Below are positions 40,732 through 49,700 of a stretch of DNA of 64,000 nucleotides, in pieces; the first letter of the stretch is position 1, and the number at the start of each line of letters is the position of its first letter. The position numbers and the translations under genes are program-made. The stretch covers positions 1 to 64,000 of IMG/VR virus record IMGVR_UViG_3300044642_000803; one strand, 5' to 3'. The DNA is from a virus. The notes below the pieces were generated by a model. That model searched no databases, had not been told where the DNA came from, and saw only the letters and a list, made by a program, of their open reading frames with translations.

Positions 40732-41546
40732 GTGGATTTTTTCGCCCCTGACTGAGGTCGCGCAATGGCCCAGTGCGGGAGGCAATGGGCCTCGGTCCCT
40801 AACATTCCCCAGTCCTGCTCAGGGTCAGGCGGGAGTTGATAGTTCCATCTACCTATGGAGCAGGCATAACAAAACCAGCAGCGACCTTGAGTGTCACGCC
40901 ACCCGTCCCGCTCTTACGGCCGTTCGCTCACCGGGATGGGCTTCGGCGCGGGGGCTGCAGAGTTGCCCCAGCGGGCAAGAACGGCGTGGGCATCGGCAAT
41001 CCGAGCAGCCCTGGCCTTGGCTCCGTCAAAATCGGGACAACCAAAAGCCGATTCACTCTCCATTCGCGCTCTGTGTCGATCAGCCAGGAACCTCTCTAGT
41101 TCCTGATCACTCGGCCCCTCCATCTCCGGCTCGTCCAAAGCGGCCCAGATCCGGTCGCAATCACGATCAGAAAGCCCTGTCATGCTTTGCAGGTCGTGCC
41201 GCTGAACGCCGTCTAGCAGCTGTGCCAGGGCCCATGCCGCTTCACTCGGTGCTGACGCGGCAGGCCGGCCCCAACGGGCAAGAACGTCCGTCATCAAATC
41301 ACTCAGTTCACAATGAGCTGATTCCAGGCAGCCACCAATCTTCAGCCAGGTTGCCCAAGGCTCCCGGCCATAGGCAAAGGCGATCAGGCTTGCATGGTCC
41401 GGCCCCTCCCCTTCCGGCTCGTCCAGGGCGGCTCGGGCGCGTTGCAGTATTCCCGATTTCCGACCAGCCCAGTAGGCAGTATCGGTGGGTGGGTAGGTCT
41501 GAATCAGTGAAGCAAGTTCTTGGCACAAGGCACGAAAGTCGGTCAT
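40728..41546 (-). pseudogene. Phage protein gene interrupted by an in-frame TAA
   Basis: 210 residues from the ATG at 41546 reach TAA at 40914-40916. The frame continues open for another 61 codons to 40728 with good protein character: GRCWFCYACSIGRWNYQL, PPDPEQDWGMLGTEAHCLPH, WAIARPQ. That is the expected C-terminus of such phage proteins (a GRCWW-type ending with HWALP-like). So the gene has one nonsense codon (RP*ERD) or is read through. The N-terminal part has repeated LDEPEMEGPS-like and ARWG motifs. A minus-strand island gene. Confidence 0.7.
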
Positions 41547-41699
41547 GGTCGGTGGTGGTGAATGGGTGCTAGGGCATGGGCAGCGGTCGTAGCGTCAGAC
41601 GCTCGCCCACGCCAGCGCAAAGCCCCAGCTCCCCCATCGTAAGCCATCCCCACTCCCTAAGCCACTACGGCAAACTGAGAAAACAGCACCGCCGGCACC

Positions 41700-43030
41700 G
41701 TGCCCCTACCGTTTGTCACCGCGCTAGATGTCCAGGTCCAGGACGTGGGGGACGCAACCACGGGCATCCTGCAATTCCCTGTCTTCCATGCTCTGCTGGT
41801 CGGGGAGCGCTTGCTGATGGAAGAGATCGAAGACCAGTCCACGCTGACCGACCAGTTGCAGCGCTTGGCTCAGGTCATCCAGCACATGGACAACCTGCCC
41901 GAGCCGACCGCCAATCTTGTCGCACTACGGGTGATGTCCGCGCACAACGGCATTCCCGTGGTGCTGGAGCCACTGGAAACCATGATTCGCAAGCGCGAGC
42001 ACCGGTTGATCCATGAAATTGAAAAGTGCCAAACCGCAAAATTTCAGGCAAGGGTCACGCGGATGGTTACTGCTGCAATCCGTTACCGACTGGGGGAAGT
42101 AGATCCTGACTGCGCCAACTGGACCGATGATGAAACCCTGAAGATGACCGAAGGGCTGCGAGATGCCATCTACAACTTTATGCTGAGAGAGCAACGCGGG
42201 GGCAAAGATCAGGAAGCGCCCGACTTGCAAGCAATGGCCGAAAACCTGGGAAAGCCCGACCTGCCCCAACCGACTGGGGCGCAATCTTCTGGAGGGTCAA
42301 CGACCTCTGGCCCAACCATCAATTCTTCTCCTGTGAGCGATTCGCCTACTGCCCCGAAACGGTCGTCTGGGAAGCAATCGAAACAGGCACCCGAATACTG
42401 AGGGAACGGCAGCACGCGGCAGAACGGCCGATCGCTAATTTTCACGCCTGGTACGCCAGCGCACACCGGGACACCGATAAGCGCAGCGAGCCGTTCAACA
42501 TGGAGGACTTCTGCTGGCACTTGCCGCCGACTGCGGCTGGCGATGCACCACAGGGCCCGCCGGCAGAAGCTGGTGCGGCGATGCTTGCCCTATGCGAGGC
42601 CCAGCAGGTTCCAGGGTTTGCGATGGCCTTCTACGATGCCCTTGCTACCGCCGGAGAGGGAATAACCCCACCCACTCTGCTGGCCCTGCTGGCAGATGAT
42701 GCTCTGTTACTGGCCCCAGCTGAGCAGCAGGACGGCTGGCGGGGGTTGCTGCTGGCTGAAGATACGGCCGCCGGCCAGGTGCGCACCTTCAGGATGGCGG
42801 GGGATCCGCAGCGGGTGGTGAGCTTGCTTGTGCCAGACGCTCCCGATGCTGTGACGCCAGCATGGGCGGCGGCAGGAGCATGGCTGCCCATCGCTCAATC
42901 TGCTGGTAGCACGCCTCAACCTCCTGCGCTGCCGCCTGGATTGACGGGAAGTAGCCAAGCGACCAACGGCGACCATCCCACCACACCCGAGCCTGATACG
43001 GGCGATGGTTGTTATGAGGGCAGTGGCTGA
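41700..43030 (+). CDS. Tail assembly chaperone, with -1 frameshift product (lambda G/GT-like)
   Basis: From a GTG at 41700 frame 0 gives 233 residues ending at 42401 (ALDVQVQDVGDATTGILQFP, AIRYRLGEVDPDCANWTDDE). At 42248-42254 lies GGGAAAG, read as CTG GGA AAG. A -1 slip gives GGG AAA GCC and a frame that is protein-like to 43030 (WGAIFWRVNDLWPNHQFF, CERFAYCPETVVWEAIETG), for a product of about 443 residues. This matches lambda gpG and gpGT, where the same heptamer makes the two chaperones that coat the tape measure. Uncommonly, it lies upstream of the tail tube gene. Confidence 0.82.
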
Positions 43031-43139
43031 CGCCGCGAGGATAGGAGGCCATGCCCCAGCTTTCCAGTCTAAGCCGCTGATAAGGCTTAAGCCATGGCGG
43101 CACCCTGAGAGGTAACGCCCCGGCGATGCCGGCACGAAA

Positions 43140-43973
43140 ATGTCTACGGAATGGCAGCAGAGTTTTGGCTACCGGTTCTTTTTTACCCCAATCAAGTCTT
43201 CGGCGGCTGACCTGACCCGCATCAACCTTGGCGGGCTTGGCGCCGGCAAGTTTATCAACAACGCCACTCTGCAAAACGCGACTGCCAAGATTATCACTGC
43301 TGGCACGGGTGATACTTTCGCCTTTGGCGTTGGCGCCCATGCGATTACGAATGCCGTCACCACTACCTCTCTCGCAACCCTGACCTTCGACGCTGCCCAC
43401 GGCATTGCAGTAGGCCGGAGGATCGTTGTCAAAGATCTCCCCGCCCCGTTCGCCAGTCTGAACGGTTCGTTTGTGGTGACATCGGTGACCACCACAAGCC
43501 CGCACACCCTCTCCTACGCCCTGACTGGTTCTGCGATCACCACGGCCGCCGTTGCCGCTGGTGTAGTGGCCCCCTCGCTGCTGCTTGATGGCACCGATCC
43601 CCCGTTCCGGCTGATGGGGCTGACCAATGCCCAGCCAGCCAACGCCACCACCAAAGAATCCGTCACCACCTACGATGAGGAAGCGGGTGGTTACGCCACG
43701 CCGATCCCGACCGCCAAGGACAAGACATGGGCGCTATCTGGGGTCACATCCTTTGCTGCTTCTGCGTGGCGTGCCATGCGGCTATGCGAAGAGCTGAACC
43801 TATCCGAGAAGTTGATGATCCAGTACGCCTTGATCGGCCCTTACAACGGCAACCAGGTGGAGTATGGGTATGGCATGTTCGAGTCCTACCAGCCGGAGCA
43901 GGCCGCCGGCACGGTGCTCAAGTATCAGGTGAGCTTGGCTGGCTACGGCAAGCCGGGGCTTGAACTGCTCTGA
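43140..43973 (+). CDS. Major tail tube protein
   Basis: 277 residues, Thr/Ala/Gly-rich and beta. SFGYRFFFTPIKSSAADLTR start and SAWRAMRLCEELNLSEK with MFESYQPEQAAGTVLKYQVS near the end, like siphophage tube proteins. Residues about 65-135 form an inserted domain (AAHGIAVGRRIVVKDLP) similar to the one in the capsid-associated protein at 58613. Confidence 0.75.
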   Translation: MSTEWQQSFGYRFFFTPIKSSAADLTRINLGGLGAGKFINNATLQNATAKIITAGTGDTFAFGVGAHAITNAVTTTSLATLTFDAAHGIAVGRRIVVKDLPAPFASLNGSFVVTSVTTTSPHTLSYALTGSAITTAAVAAGVVAPSLLLDGTDPPFRLMGLTNAQPANATTKESVTTYDEEAGGYATPIPTAKDKTWALSGVTSFAASAWRAMRLCEELNLSEKLMIQYALIGPYNGNQVEYGYGMFESYQPEQAAGTVLKYQVSLAGYGKPGLELL

Positions 43974-43975
43974 TC

Positions 43976-44121
43976 ATGGCGATCACCGTTCGGGGGGAGA
44001 AGTTCGAGGGCTACAACAAGCCCAAGCGGACCCCCGTGCGAGCTTCAAGGCCCGCCATGCCGAGAACATCGCCAAGGGCACGATGAGTGCCGCCTACTGG
44101 GCTGACAAGGTGAAGTGGTAG
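43976..44121 (+). pseudogene. Remnant of a DUF6321-like phage protein
   Basis: MAITVRGEKFEGYNKPKRTP starts at 43976. The matching C-terminus (ASFKARHAENIAKGTMSAAY, then WADKVKW) is in another frame up to the TAG at 44119-44121. The middle part expected of this family (about 40 residues) is missing, so an internal deletion with a frameshift has occurred near 44018-44035. Confidence 0.7.
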
Positions 44122-44161
44122 GTCTAATCAGGTATCCGGAAATTCCGGACAACTGAATTGA

Positions 44162-44235
44162 TAGGCCCCGGCGATGCTGGGGCTTTTTAGTGCCCTTTAT
44201 AGCTCAGCGTTAATCGGGAATCATTGCCGCAAGCC
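44162..44235. repeat. 74-bp direct repeat, copy 1, holding a terminator
   Basis: Identical but for two bases to 44448-44521. It contains GCCCCGGCGATGCTGGGGC-TTTTT (a rightward terminator) and the 3' end of a minus-strand gene (RLAAMIPD). Confidence 0.9.
44165..44189 (+). terminator. Rho-independent terminator
   Basis: GCCCC-loop-GGGGC followed by TTTTT after the tail tube and remnant genes. Confidence 0.75.
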
Positions 44236-44386
44236 GTTTAGACTTACGATAAGCGGCGATCTCCTCGTTTATCTCCTGCTGAGTCATTTCTTTTGATTGA
44301 TTATTCGCAAGAGCAATTCTTGCCCTTTGCCAGGCATTCCGCAAGCGAGTAATGCGCTCGGACCTTTCAGGATCAAAAACAGGCAT
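44210..44386 (-). CDS. Small helical protein
   Basis: 58 residues from the ATG at 44386. RSERITRLRNAWQRARIALA and TQQEINEEIAAYRKSKRLAA. The last 8 residues RLAAMIPD are the same as those of the next minus gene because of the 74-bp repeat. Not recognised. Confidence 0.6.
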   Translation of the reverse strand: MPVFDPERSERITRLRNAWQRARIALANNQSKEMTQQEINEEIAAYRKSKRLAAMIPD

Positions 44387-44447
44387 CAGACGCCTCAGGT
44401 AGCGGGGCAATAGATACCCGCCATTCTACTGTGACCTTGATTGTTCC

Positions 44448-44521
44448 TAGGCCCCGGCGATGCTGGGGCTTTTTAGTGCCCTTTATGGCTCAGCGTTAAT
44501 CGGGAATCATCGCCGCAAGCC
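44448..44521. repeat. 74-bp direct repeat, copy 2
   Basis: Second copy of the repeat at 44162, 286 bp away. It again carries a terminator hairpin with five T and the codons for RLAAMIPD. Confidence 0.9.
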
Positions 44522-44840
44522 TTTCGCCTTCGTCAAGGTCTGGCGGATCGACAAACTCTCCCCGTTGCGCTTGCCCTAGGCCGCGCATGACAGAAGCGTG
44601 GGCCTCTTTGTTCTTGAATAGCCATGCTTCAGACAGCGGACAAGGCAGCAGGGACAACGGATCTCCCGTATAACTTCCTGCGCTGGCATCAGACAACGCA
44701 TCAAGCACGTCTGCCGGCGCATCAAGAGCGCCGCAAACTTGATAAACTGCGGCACAGAGGTCACGCAGTTTTTGTACTTCTACTAAGGCTGCGGCACCAC
44801 GCCAGCGGCTGGAAAACAGGAAAGCGAGTAGGCGTTTCAT
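44496..44840 (-). CDS. Hypothetical protein
   Basis: 114 residues from the ATG at 44840. N-terminal hydrophobic start (MKRLLAFLFSSRW), then AVYQVCGALDAPADVLDALS. Ends RLAAMIPD in the shared repeat. Four-base overlap with the upstream gene. Not recognised. Confidence 0.6.
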   Translation of the reverse strand: MKRLLAFLFSSRWRGAAALVEVQKLRDLCAAVYQVCGALDAPADVLDALSDASAGSYTGDPLSLLPCPLSEAWLFKNKEAHASVMRGLGQAQRGEFVDPPDLDEGERLAAMIPD

Positions 44841-45166
44841 GGTTGGGTGGTGTCAGGGGTGGGGTGGTTGCTTTGCTTGGATTTAGCCAAGACGAACGGC
44901 GTCAGCCATTCTACTACGCCTTCCTCGCAAAGGGCTGCGATGAATTCAGGGTTGTTTTCTAACAATTCCGTTAACTTGGGCGCGCAAAAAGCTACTGCTG
45001 TTTTGCCTCTGGCGCTGGCTTCAGCGTGTTGCTCGGCCAAATGAAGCCCAATACCAAAAGCATGTGGCCAATCACTAAGCTTCAGTAATGCCGCAATTCG
45101 TTCAGCGCGTTTTCTTTCTTTATGCGGAAAATTTATGCTGTCATGTGAATCCTTGTCTTTGCTCAT
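44837..45166 (-). CDS. Hypothetical protein
   Basis: 109 residues. ERAERIAALLKLSDWPHAF-like (KRAERIAALLKLSDWPHAFG) and a helical body with ELLENNPEFIAALCEEGVVE. In the minus-strand island. Not recognised. Confidence 0.65.
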   Translation of the reverse strand: MSKDKDSHDSINFPHKERKRAERIAALLKLSDWPHAFGIGLHLAEQHAEASARGKTAVAFCAPKLTELLENNPEFIAALCEEGVVEWLTPFVLAKSKQSNHPTPDTTQP

Positions 45167-45339
45167 GGTGTGGTTGGGGGTGGTGGTGTTGAATCAGTGG
45201 AAAGGGCTTGGCGGATCAGCTCCCGCGCCCATACCGTTACCGGTGTGTCCTGTCGCTTGCAATGCTCACGCACGGCTGCGTAAAGGTCTGGCGCCATGGT
45301 GAGCTGAATCATGCAACGACCGTCTTTGCGGATGCTCAT
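45163..45339 (-). CDS. Ribbon-helix-helix-like small protein
   Basis: 58 residues: MSIRKDGRCMIQLTMAPDLY, AAVREHCKRQDTPVTVWARE, LIRQAL, then a Pro tail. A beta-strand followed by two helices is the Arc/MetJ pattern, so it may be a small repressor of this island. It overlaps both neighbours by four bases or fewer. Confidence 0.6.
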   Translation of the reverse strand: MSIRKDGRCMIQLTMAPDLYAAVREHCKRQDTPVTVWARELIRQALSTDSTPPPPTTP

Positions 45340-46154
45340 AGCGCTTCACTTAAAGCAACAAACCTAAGCAGGCTCTCTTTTACGTACTCAGATGAAGAGA
45401 TTCGACGATCAGTGTCAACTTGAATCTTGCTGACACTGGCCTTACTAGGATTAAAGACAACCAGCGCACGCGCATAAACATCTTGTCTGTGATGAGTATG
45501 CAAGCCATTTCCGGTCGTTACCTGACGAGTCAAGGCTTTAGAAGCGGCGGTCATTTTATCGTAATTTGCAGATACCAAGGCCCGATACTGAGAGTAAACA
45601 AAATCAGTATCAGTGTTATTGATGATTTGCACTACAGCGCATAGCTTGAAAGATGCAGAGCTAAAATAGGCAACCTTTGAAGGACAGTACTGAATTAGCG
45701 CTTCTACCATGTCTTTTAATCCCGCATTTATTAACGGATCAATTTCGCGTCGCGTTGGCCGGCTGCTTCCGGTAATTATCTGCCCAGCAAGTCGAAGCAC
45801 TTCAGCTACGGGCTTGGCGCAATCAAGAATATCGTGATAGCTACGTGAAATACCCCTATCCGTAACTTGATAGGCATCTTGTGGTAGACCCCATACAACA
45901 GTGGTTTCAAAAGGCGTGTCAGCAAGGACGCAAGCGTTCAGCCTGTGATGTGCGTCTCTCAACCTGCCTTGATTGTCTATGCCAACTCCCTGGCTGGTTA
46001 CCAACCAGTCTCCGCGTTTCATGGCAACCGCGAGAAGCTTGACGTAATGGGAGCGAATTGTTCTGTTACCTGGGCTGGTCGCTAACAGTTCTTTCGCAAT
46101 AGCTGGCGTAATGGTCACCACTGCGCTCTGCGGGACCTGGCTGAGGAAATTCAT
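45336..46154 (-). CDS. ParB/sulfiredoxin-like phage protein
   Basis: 272 residues from the ATG at 46154. The N-terminal part has VKLLAVAMKRGDWLVTSQGV, LRDAHHRLNACVLADTPFET and VVWGLPQDAYQVTDRGISRS. This resembles phage proteins with a ParB-like nuclease fold (usual motif DGQHRL; here RDAHHRL). The role is unknown. AT-richer than the tail genes, so probably a moron. Confidence 0.7.
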   Translation of the reverse strand: MNFLSQVPQSAVVTITPAIAKELLATSPGNRTIRSHYVKLLAVAMKRGDWLVTSQGVGIDNQGRLRDAHHRLNACVLADTPFETTVVWGLPQDAYQVTDRGISRSYHDILDCAKPVAEVLRLAGQIITGSSRPTRREIDPLINAGLKDMVEALIQYCPSKVAYFSSASFKLCAVVQIINNTDTDFVYSQYRALVSANYDKMTAASKALTRQVTTGNGLHTHHRQDVYARALVVFNPSKASVSKIQVDTDRRISSSEYVKESLLRFVALSEAL

Positions 46155-46325
46155 GGGACAATACCGGCGGCAAGCCGGGTGATGGGTTATTAGGCCCGGC
46201 CATTGGCCAGGAGCGGGCGGGGGTGCAACCCCGCTTGTTCCGCATGATCGGATCATACCCCATCCCTAAGCCGTTCGCCAAGGGCAGCGCCACCCGCCCA
46301 GCAAGCCGCCCGCCCCAGCCTGTTG

Positions 46326-46333
46326 GGAAAGCT
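46326..46333 (+). promoter_or_regulatory. GGAAAGCT element, 5 bases before an ATG
   Basis: In this copy the element is directly before the start at 46339, so it could act at the ribosome rather than as a promoter. A CCCTAAGCC is 60 bases upstream. Confidence 0.35.
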
Positions 46334-46338
46334 GCAGC

Positions 46339-46785
46339 ATGACCCTGCCCACCACTGCACAGGAGCTATACGACCTGCTAGCGGCCGATGCCGTGGTCAG
46401 CGCAGCACTGGGCACCTACACCCCCCGCAGCGGCACCACCATCCCCGCCATCGCAGTAGTGCGGCGCAATGAAGCCCTGCCCGAGGGGGTGGCCGTGGCT
46501 GGCCTGGAAGTGGTGATCCTCGCCAACCCCGACTACGCCACCGAAGCATTCGCCACGGGTGAAACGGCGCTCAATCCGCAGTTCCGGCTTTACGTGTCCG
46601 AGTGGTCGCCAGCGGGTGACTTCACGGCCCTGCAGTTGCTCACGCAGCGGATCATCGGCCTGCTCCCCGGCTGCCGTGCGGTGCCGATCGGTGGCGATCC
46701 CCCAGGCCGTGGTATCGGGGTGCTCGATCAGTACGCCCTGAGCTGGACCAACCCCACCCAGTACGTCGTCACCCCAGGAAGCTGA
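46339..46785 (+). CDS. Tail terminator-like protein
   Basis: 148 residues. TTAQELYDLLAADAVVSAAL, IPAIAVVRRNEALPEGVAVA and PPGRGIGVLDQYALSWTNPT suit a small tail completion protein that caps the tail. It lies between the minus-strand island and the tape measure. Confidence 0.6.
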   Translation: MTLPTTAQELYDLLAADAVVSAALGTYTPRSGTTIPAIAVVRRNEALPEGVAVAGLEVVILANPDYATEAFATGETALNPQFRLYVSEWSPAGDFTALQLLTQRIIGLLPGCRAVPIGGDPPGRGIGVLDQYALSWTNPTQYVVTPGS

Positions 46786-46786
46786 C

Positions 46787-49700
46787 ATGGCAAACGAGTG
46801 GGTTGTCAAGGTAACGGCCGATGTCAAGGGGGTACTCGATGCGTCGCGGCAAATCGGGCAGCAAGGCAAGCAGGCGGGGGAGCAGTTCAAGCAGGGATTC
46901 GCCGGCAGCGACCAGACGATCGAAGGGCTGCGTGGCCGGCTGAATGAGTTAACCCAGTCCCTAAACAAAGCGGCTATCGGATCAAAGGAGTTTGCGGCTG
47001 CGCAAAAAGAAATCGCCAAAACACAGCAGGAAATCAACAATGCGCTAAAGGGGGTTGCTGCAGGGGAGGCGACTATTACCGGGCTGCGCAACAAGATGGC
47101 GGCGCTGAACGAAACCCTAGGCCAAAGCGTAATTGGTTCCAAGGAGTTTGTAGCAGCGCAAAAAGAAATCGCCCAAACTCAAGACAAGTTAAACGCAGCG
47201 ATAAAGGGATTTGGCGGCAATCAAAACAGCATTGAAGGGTTAAACAACAGGCTAGCCGAGTACAATAGCATACTGCAAAAAGCTGAAATTGGCTCTAAAG
47301 ACTTTGTGGCGGCACAAAGGGGAATTGCAGCAACGCAAAAGCAAGTAAATGATGCATTGAAAGGATTTAGCGCAAGCGAAAACACGATCAACGGGTTGCG
47401 CAGTAAAATATCGGCCCTTAATGAAACCCTAGGCCAAAGCGTGGTTGGGTCGAAAGAATTTGTCGCAACACAAAAGGAAATCACTCAAACCCAGGAAAGG
47501 TTAAATGCGGCGCTAAAAGGATTCAGCGGAAGCCAAAATAGTATTGAAGGGTTAAACAATAAACTAACCGAACTTAACGGAGTATTGCAAAAAGCTGAGA
47601 TTAGCTCTAAAGAGTTTGTGGCGGCACAAAGAGAAATTGCTCAAACTCAAGACAGGCTCAATGCAGCACTAAAAGGGTTTACTGGCAGTCAAAACAGCAT
47701 TGAAGGGTTAAATAATAAACTAGCCCAGTATAATAGCGCTTTGCAAAAAGCAGAAATTGGTTCCAGGGAGTTTGTCGCGGCACAAAAAGGAATCGCGACA
47801 ACACAAAGAGAAATCAATAATGCGTTAAATGGATTCAGCGGTAAAGAGCAAACAATTAGCGGGCTACGCAATCGCTTGTCGGAGCTAAACCAAGCCTTAG
47901 ACAAAACAGCGATTGGATCACGGGCATTCAAGGAAACACAGTCGGAAATTGCACGCACACAGCTACAAGTTGATCAAGCTCTTGGCAAAACTAGCGTAGC
48001 GGTTGGTGTGCTTGGCAACGCCTTGAATGCACTGGGCTTTGTTGGGGTTACCTATTCGGTGGTTGGGTTTCTGAAGGGATCCATTCAGGGAGCGGCAGAG
48101 CTTGAAACGACCACCCGCAAGCTCTCCGCCACCCTTGGCGCCCAGGGGGCTGCTGGGGCTCTCAGCTTCGCTCGTGAAACCGCCGATGCGTTGGGGTTGT
48201 CTTACAGAAGCCTGTCTAGTACCTTCGGCAGTTTTACCGCAGCAGCAACAGCTTCCGGCGTGCCACTGCAGCAGCAGAAAGATCTGTTTGCGTCAGTAGC
48301 AAAGGCCGGCCAAGTATTGGGGTTGACCAATGATGGAATCAACGGAACCTTTGTGGCGCTGCAGCAAATTGCCTCAAAGGGAGTGGTCTCTATGGAAGAG
48401 CTACGCCAACAGCTTGGGGAAAGGCTGCCAATCGCTCTAGCTGCGACCGCCAATGGTCTAGGCATTAGCCAGCAGGCGCTGATTAAGCTGGTGGAAACTG
48501 GCAAGCTCACATCGGCTGAGTTTTTCCCAGCAATCACCAAAGGATTAAATGATCTGACTGCTAATGCTGGCGGAACACTTACCGCAGCACAGAACTTTGC
48601 CAAGCTGCAAAACGCCTGGGAAGATCTGCAGGACAGCTTCGGAACGAGCCTACTGCCAACGGTTACGCAGCAGGTAGTAAAACTGGCCGGGGCGCTGGAA
48701 GGGTTAAAGGTTGACGTATCGGCAAGAGACTTGCGTCAGTCATTTGGCGTAACGGCCGATGAAGCAACCCAGCTTGTTGGCATCCTAAAAAACATCACCA
48801 AGGAATACGGACTTAGCGACCAGCAAGCCAAGAACCTGCTAAGTGACGCTATTGCAAACACTGGGGCCAGTCGTGATTGGTTTGGTGAACTGAACTTAGG
48901 GGGTAATCGGTTTGCTCAGGTTCAAACAGAGATTGGCGACCTAGCCAAAGATTTTGCCAGCAAACAGCGCGACATACTAGGCGAAACCAATGCTGCCGTC
49001 GCTGCCGAATCTCAGCGACTCGCGATTGCAAAGAAGCAAAACGAAGAAAAAGTCAAAGAATTAGCAAGTCAAGCTCAGTTAGCGGAAGCAGTTGGCAGGA
49101 CACTTCAGGCCGAAAATGCCGGTCGCGCAGAAGTTCAGCAGGCCGGTATCAACCTTGGCCAAGCGCTTATAGGACTAGAGGATTCGCGTTTCAGTATTAT
49201 CCGCAATCGCAATAACTATGAACTACAAGAAGCGCAAAAGCGTGGTGCAAGTGAGGGTGAAATCAATGCAATCAGGCAACAAGGAGACGAGATTGATCGA
49301 GCCGCTTTAACTTTTAAGTTTAACGCTTTACTAGCACAGCAGGACCTACAAAGGCAGATACTTGCCTTGCAGCAAGAACAAGCCAGGCTAGATGCTGGGC
49401 TTGCGTCAGACTCGGCAAGGCTAGAAGTAGAGAAAGCAAAGCTAGGACTCGAACAGGCCTCGCTGTCAAGCAATGCACAAGCCATCCAGCAAGCCGAACT
49501 CGCGCTGAGAATTGCTGAGCTTGGCACGCAATCCGCTGACTCCAAGCTCCAGATCCTCAGCAAGACCCAGGCCATCGAGTCGCTGATTGCTGGCGTTACC
49601 AACGAAACCGCGCAAAACCAGATTAAGGCCGAAGCTGCCGCCAAGAACCTAGCGCTGTTTGCCGATGGCACCTTTCAGGCCACTAAGGGCACTAGGGACC

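Noticed and set aside
48849-49671. Minus-strand open frames inside the tape measure gene
   Set aside because: Antisense shadows of a long coiled-coil gene with clear plus-strand domains.
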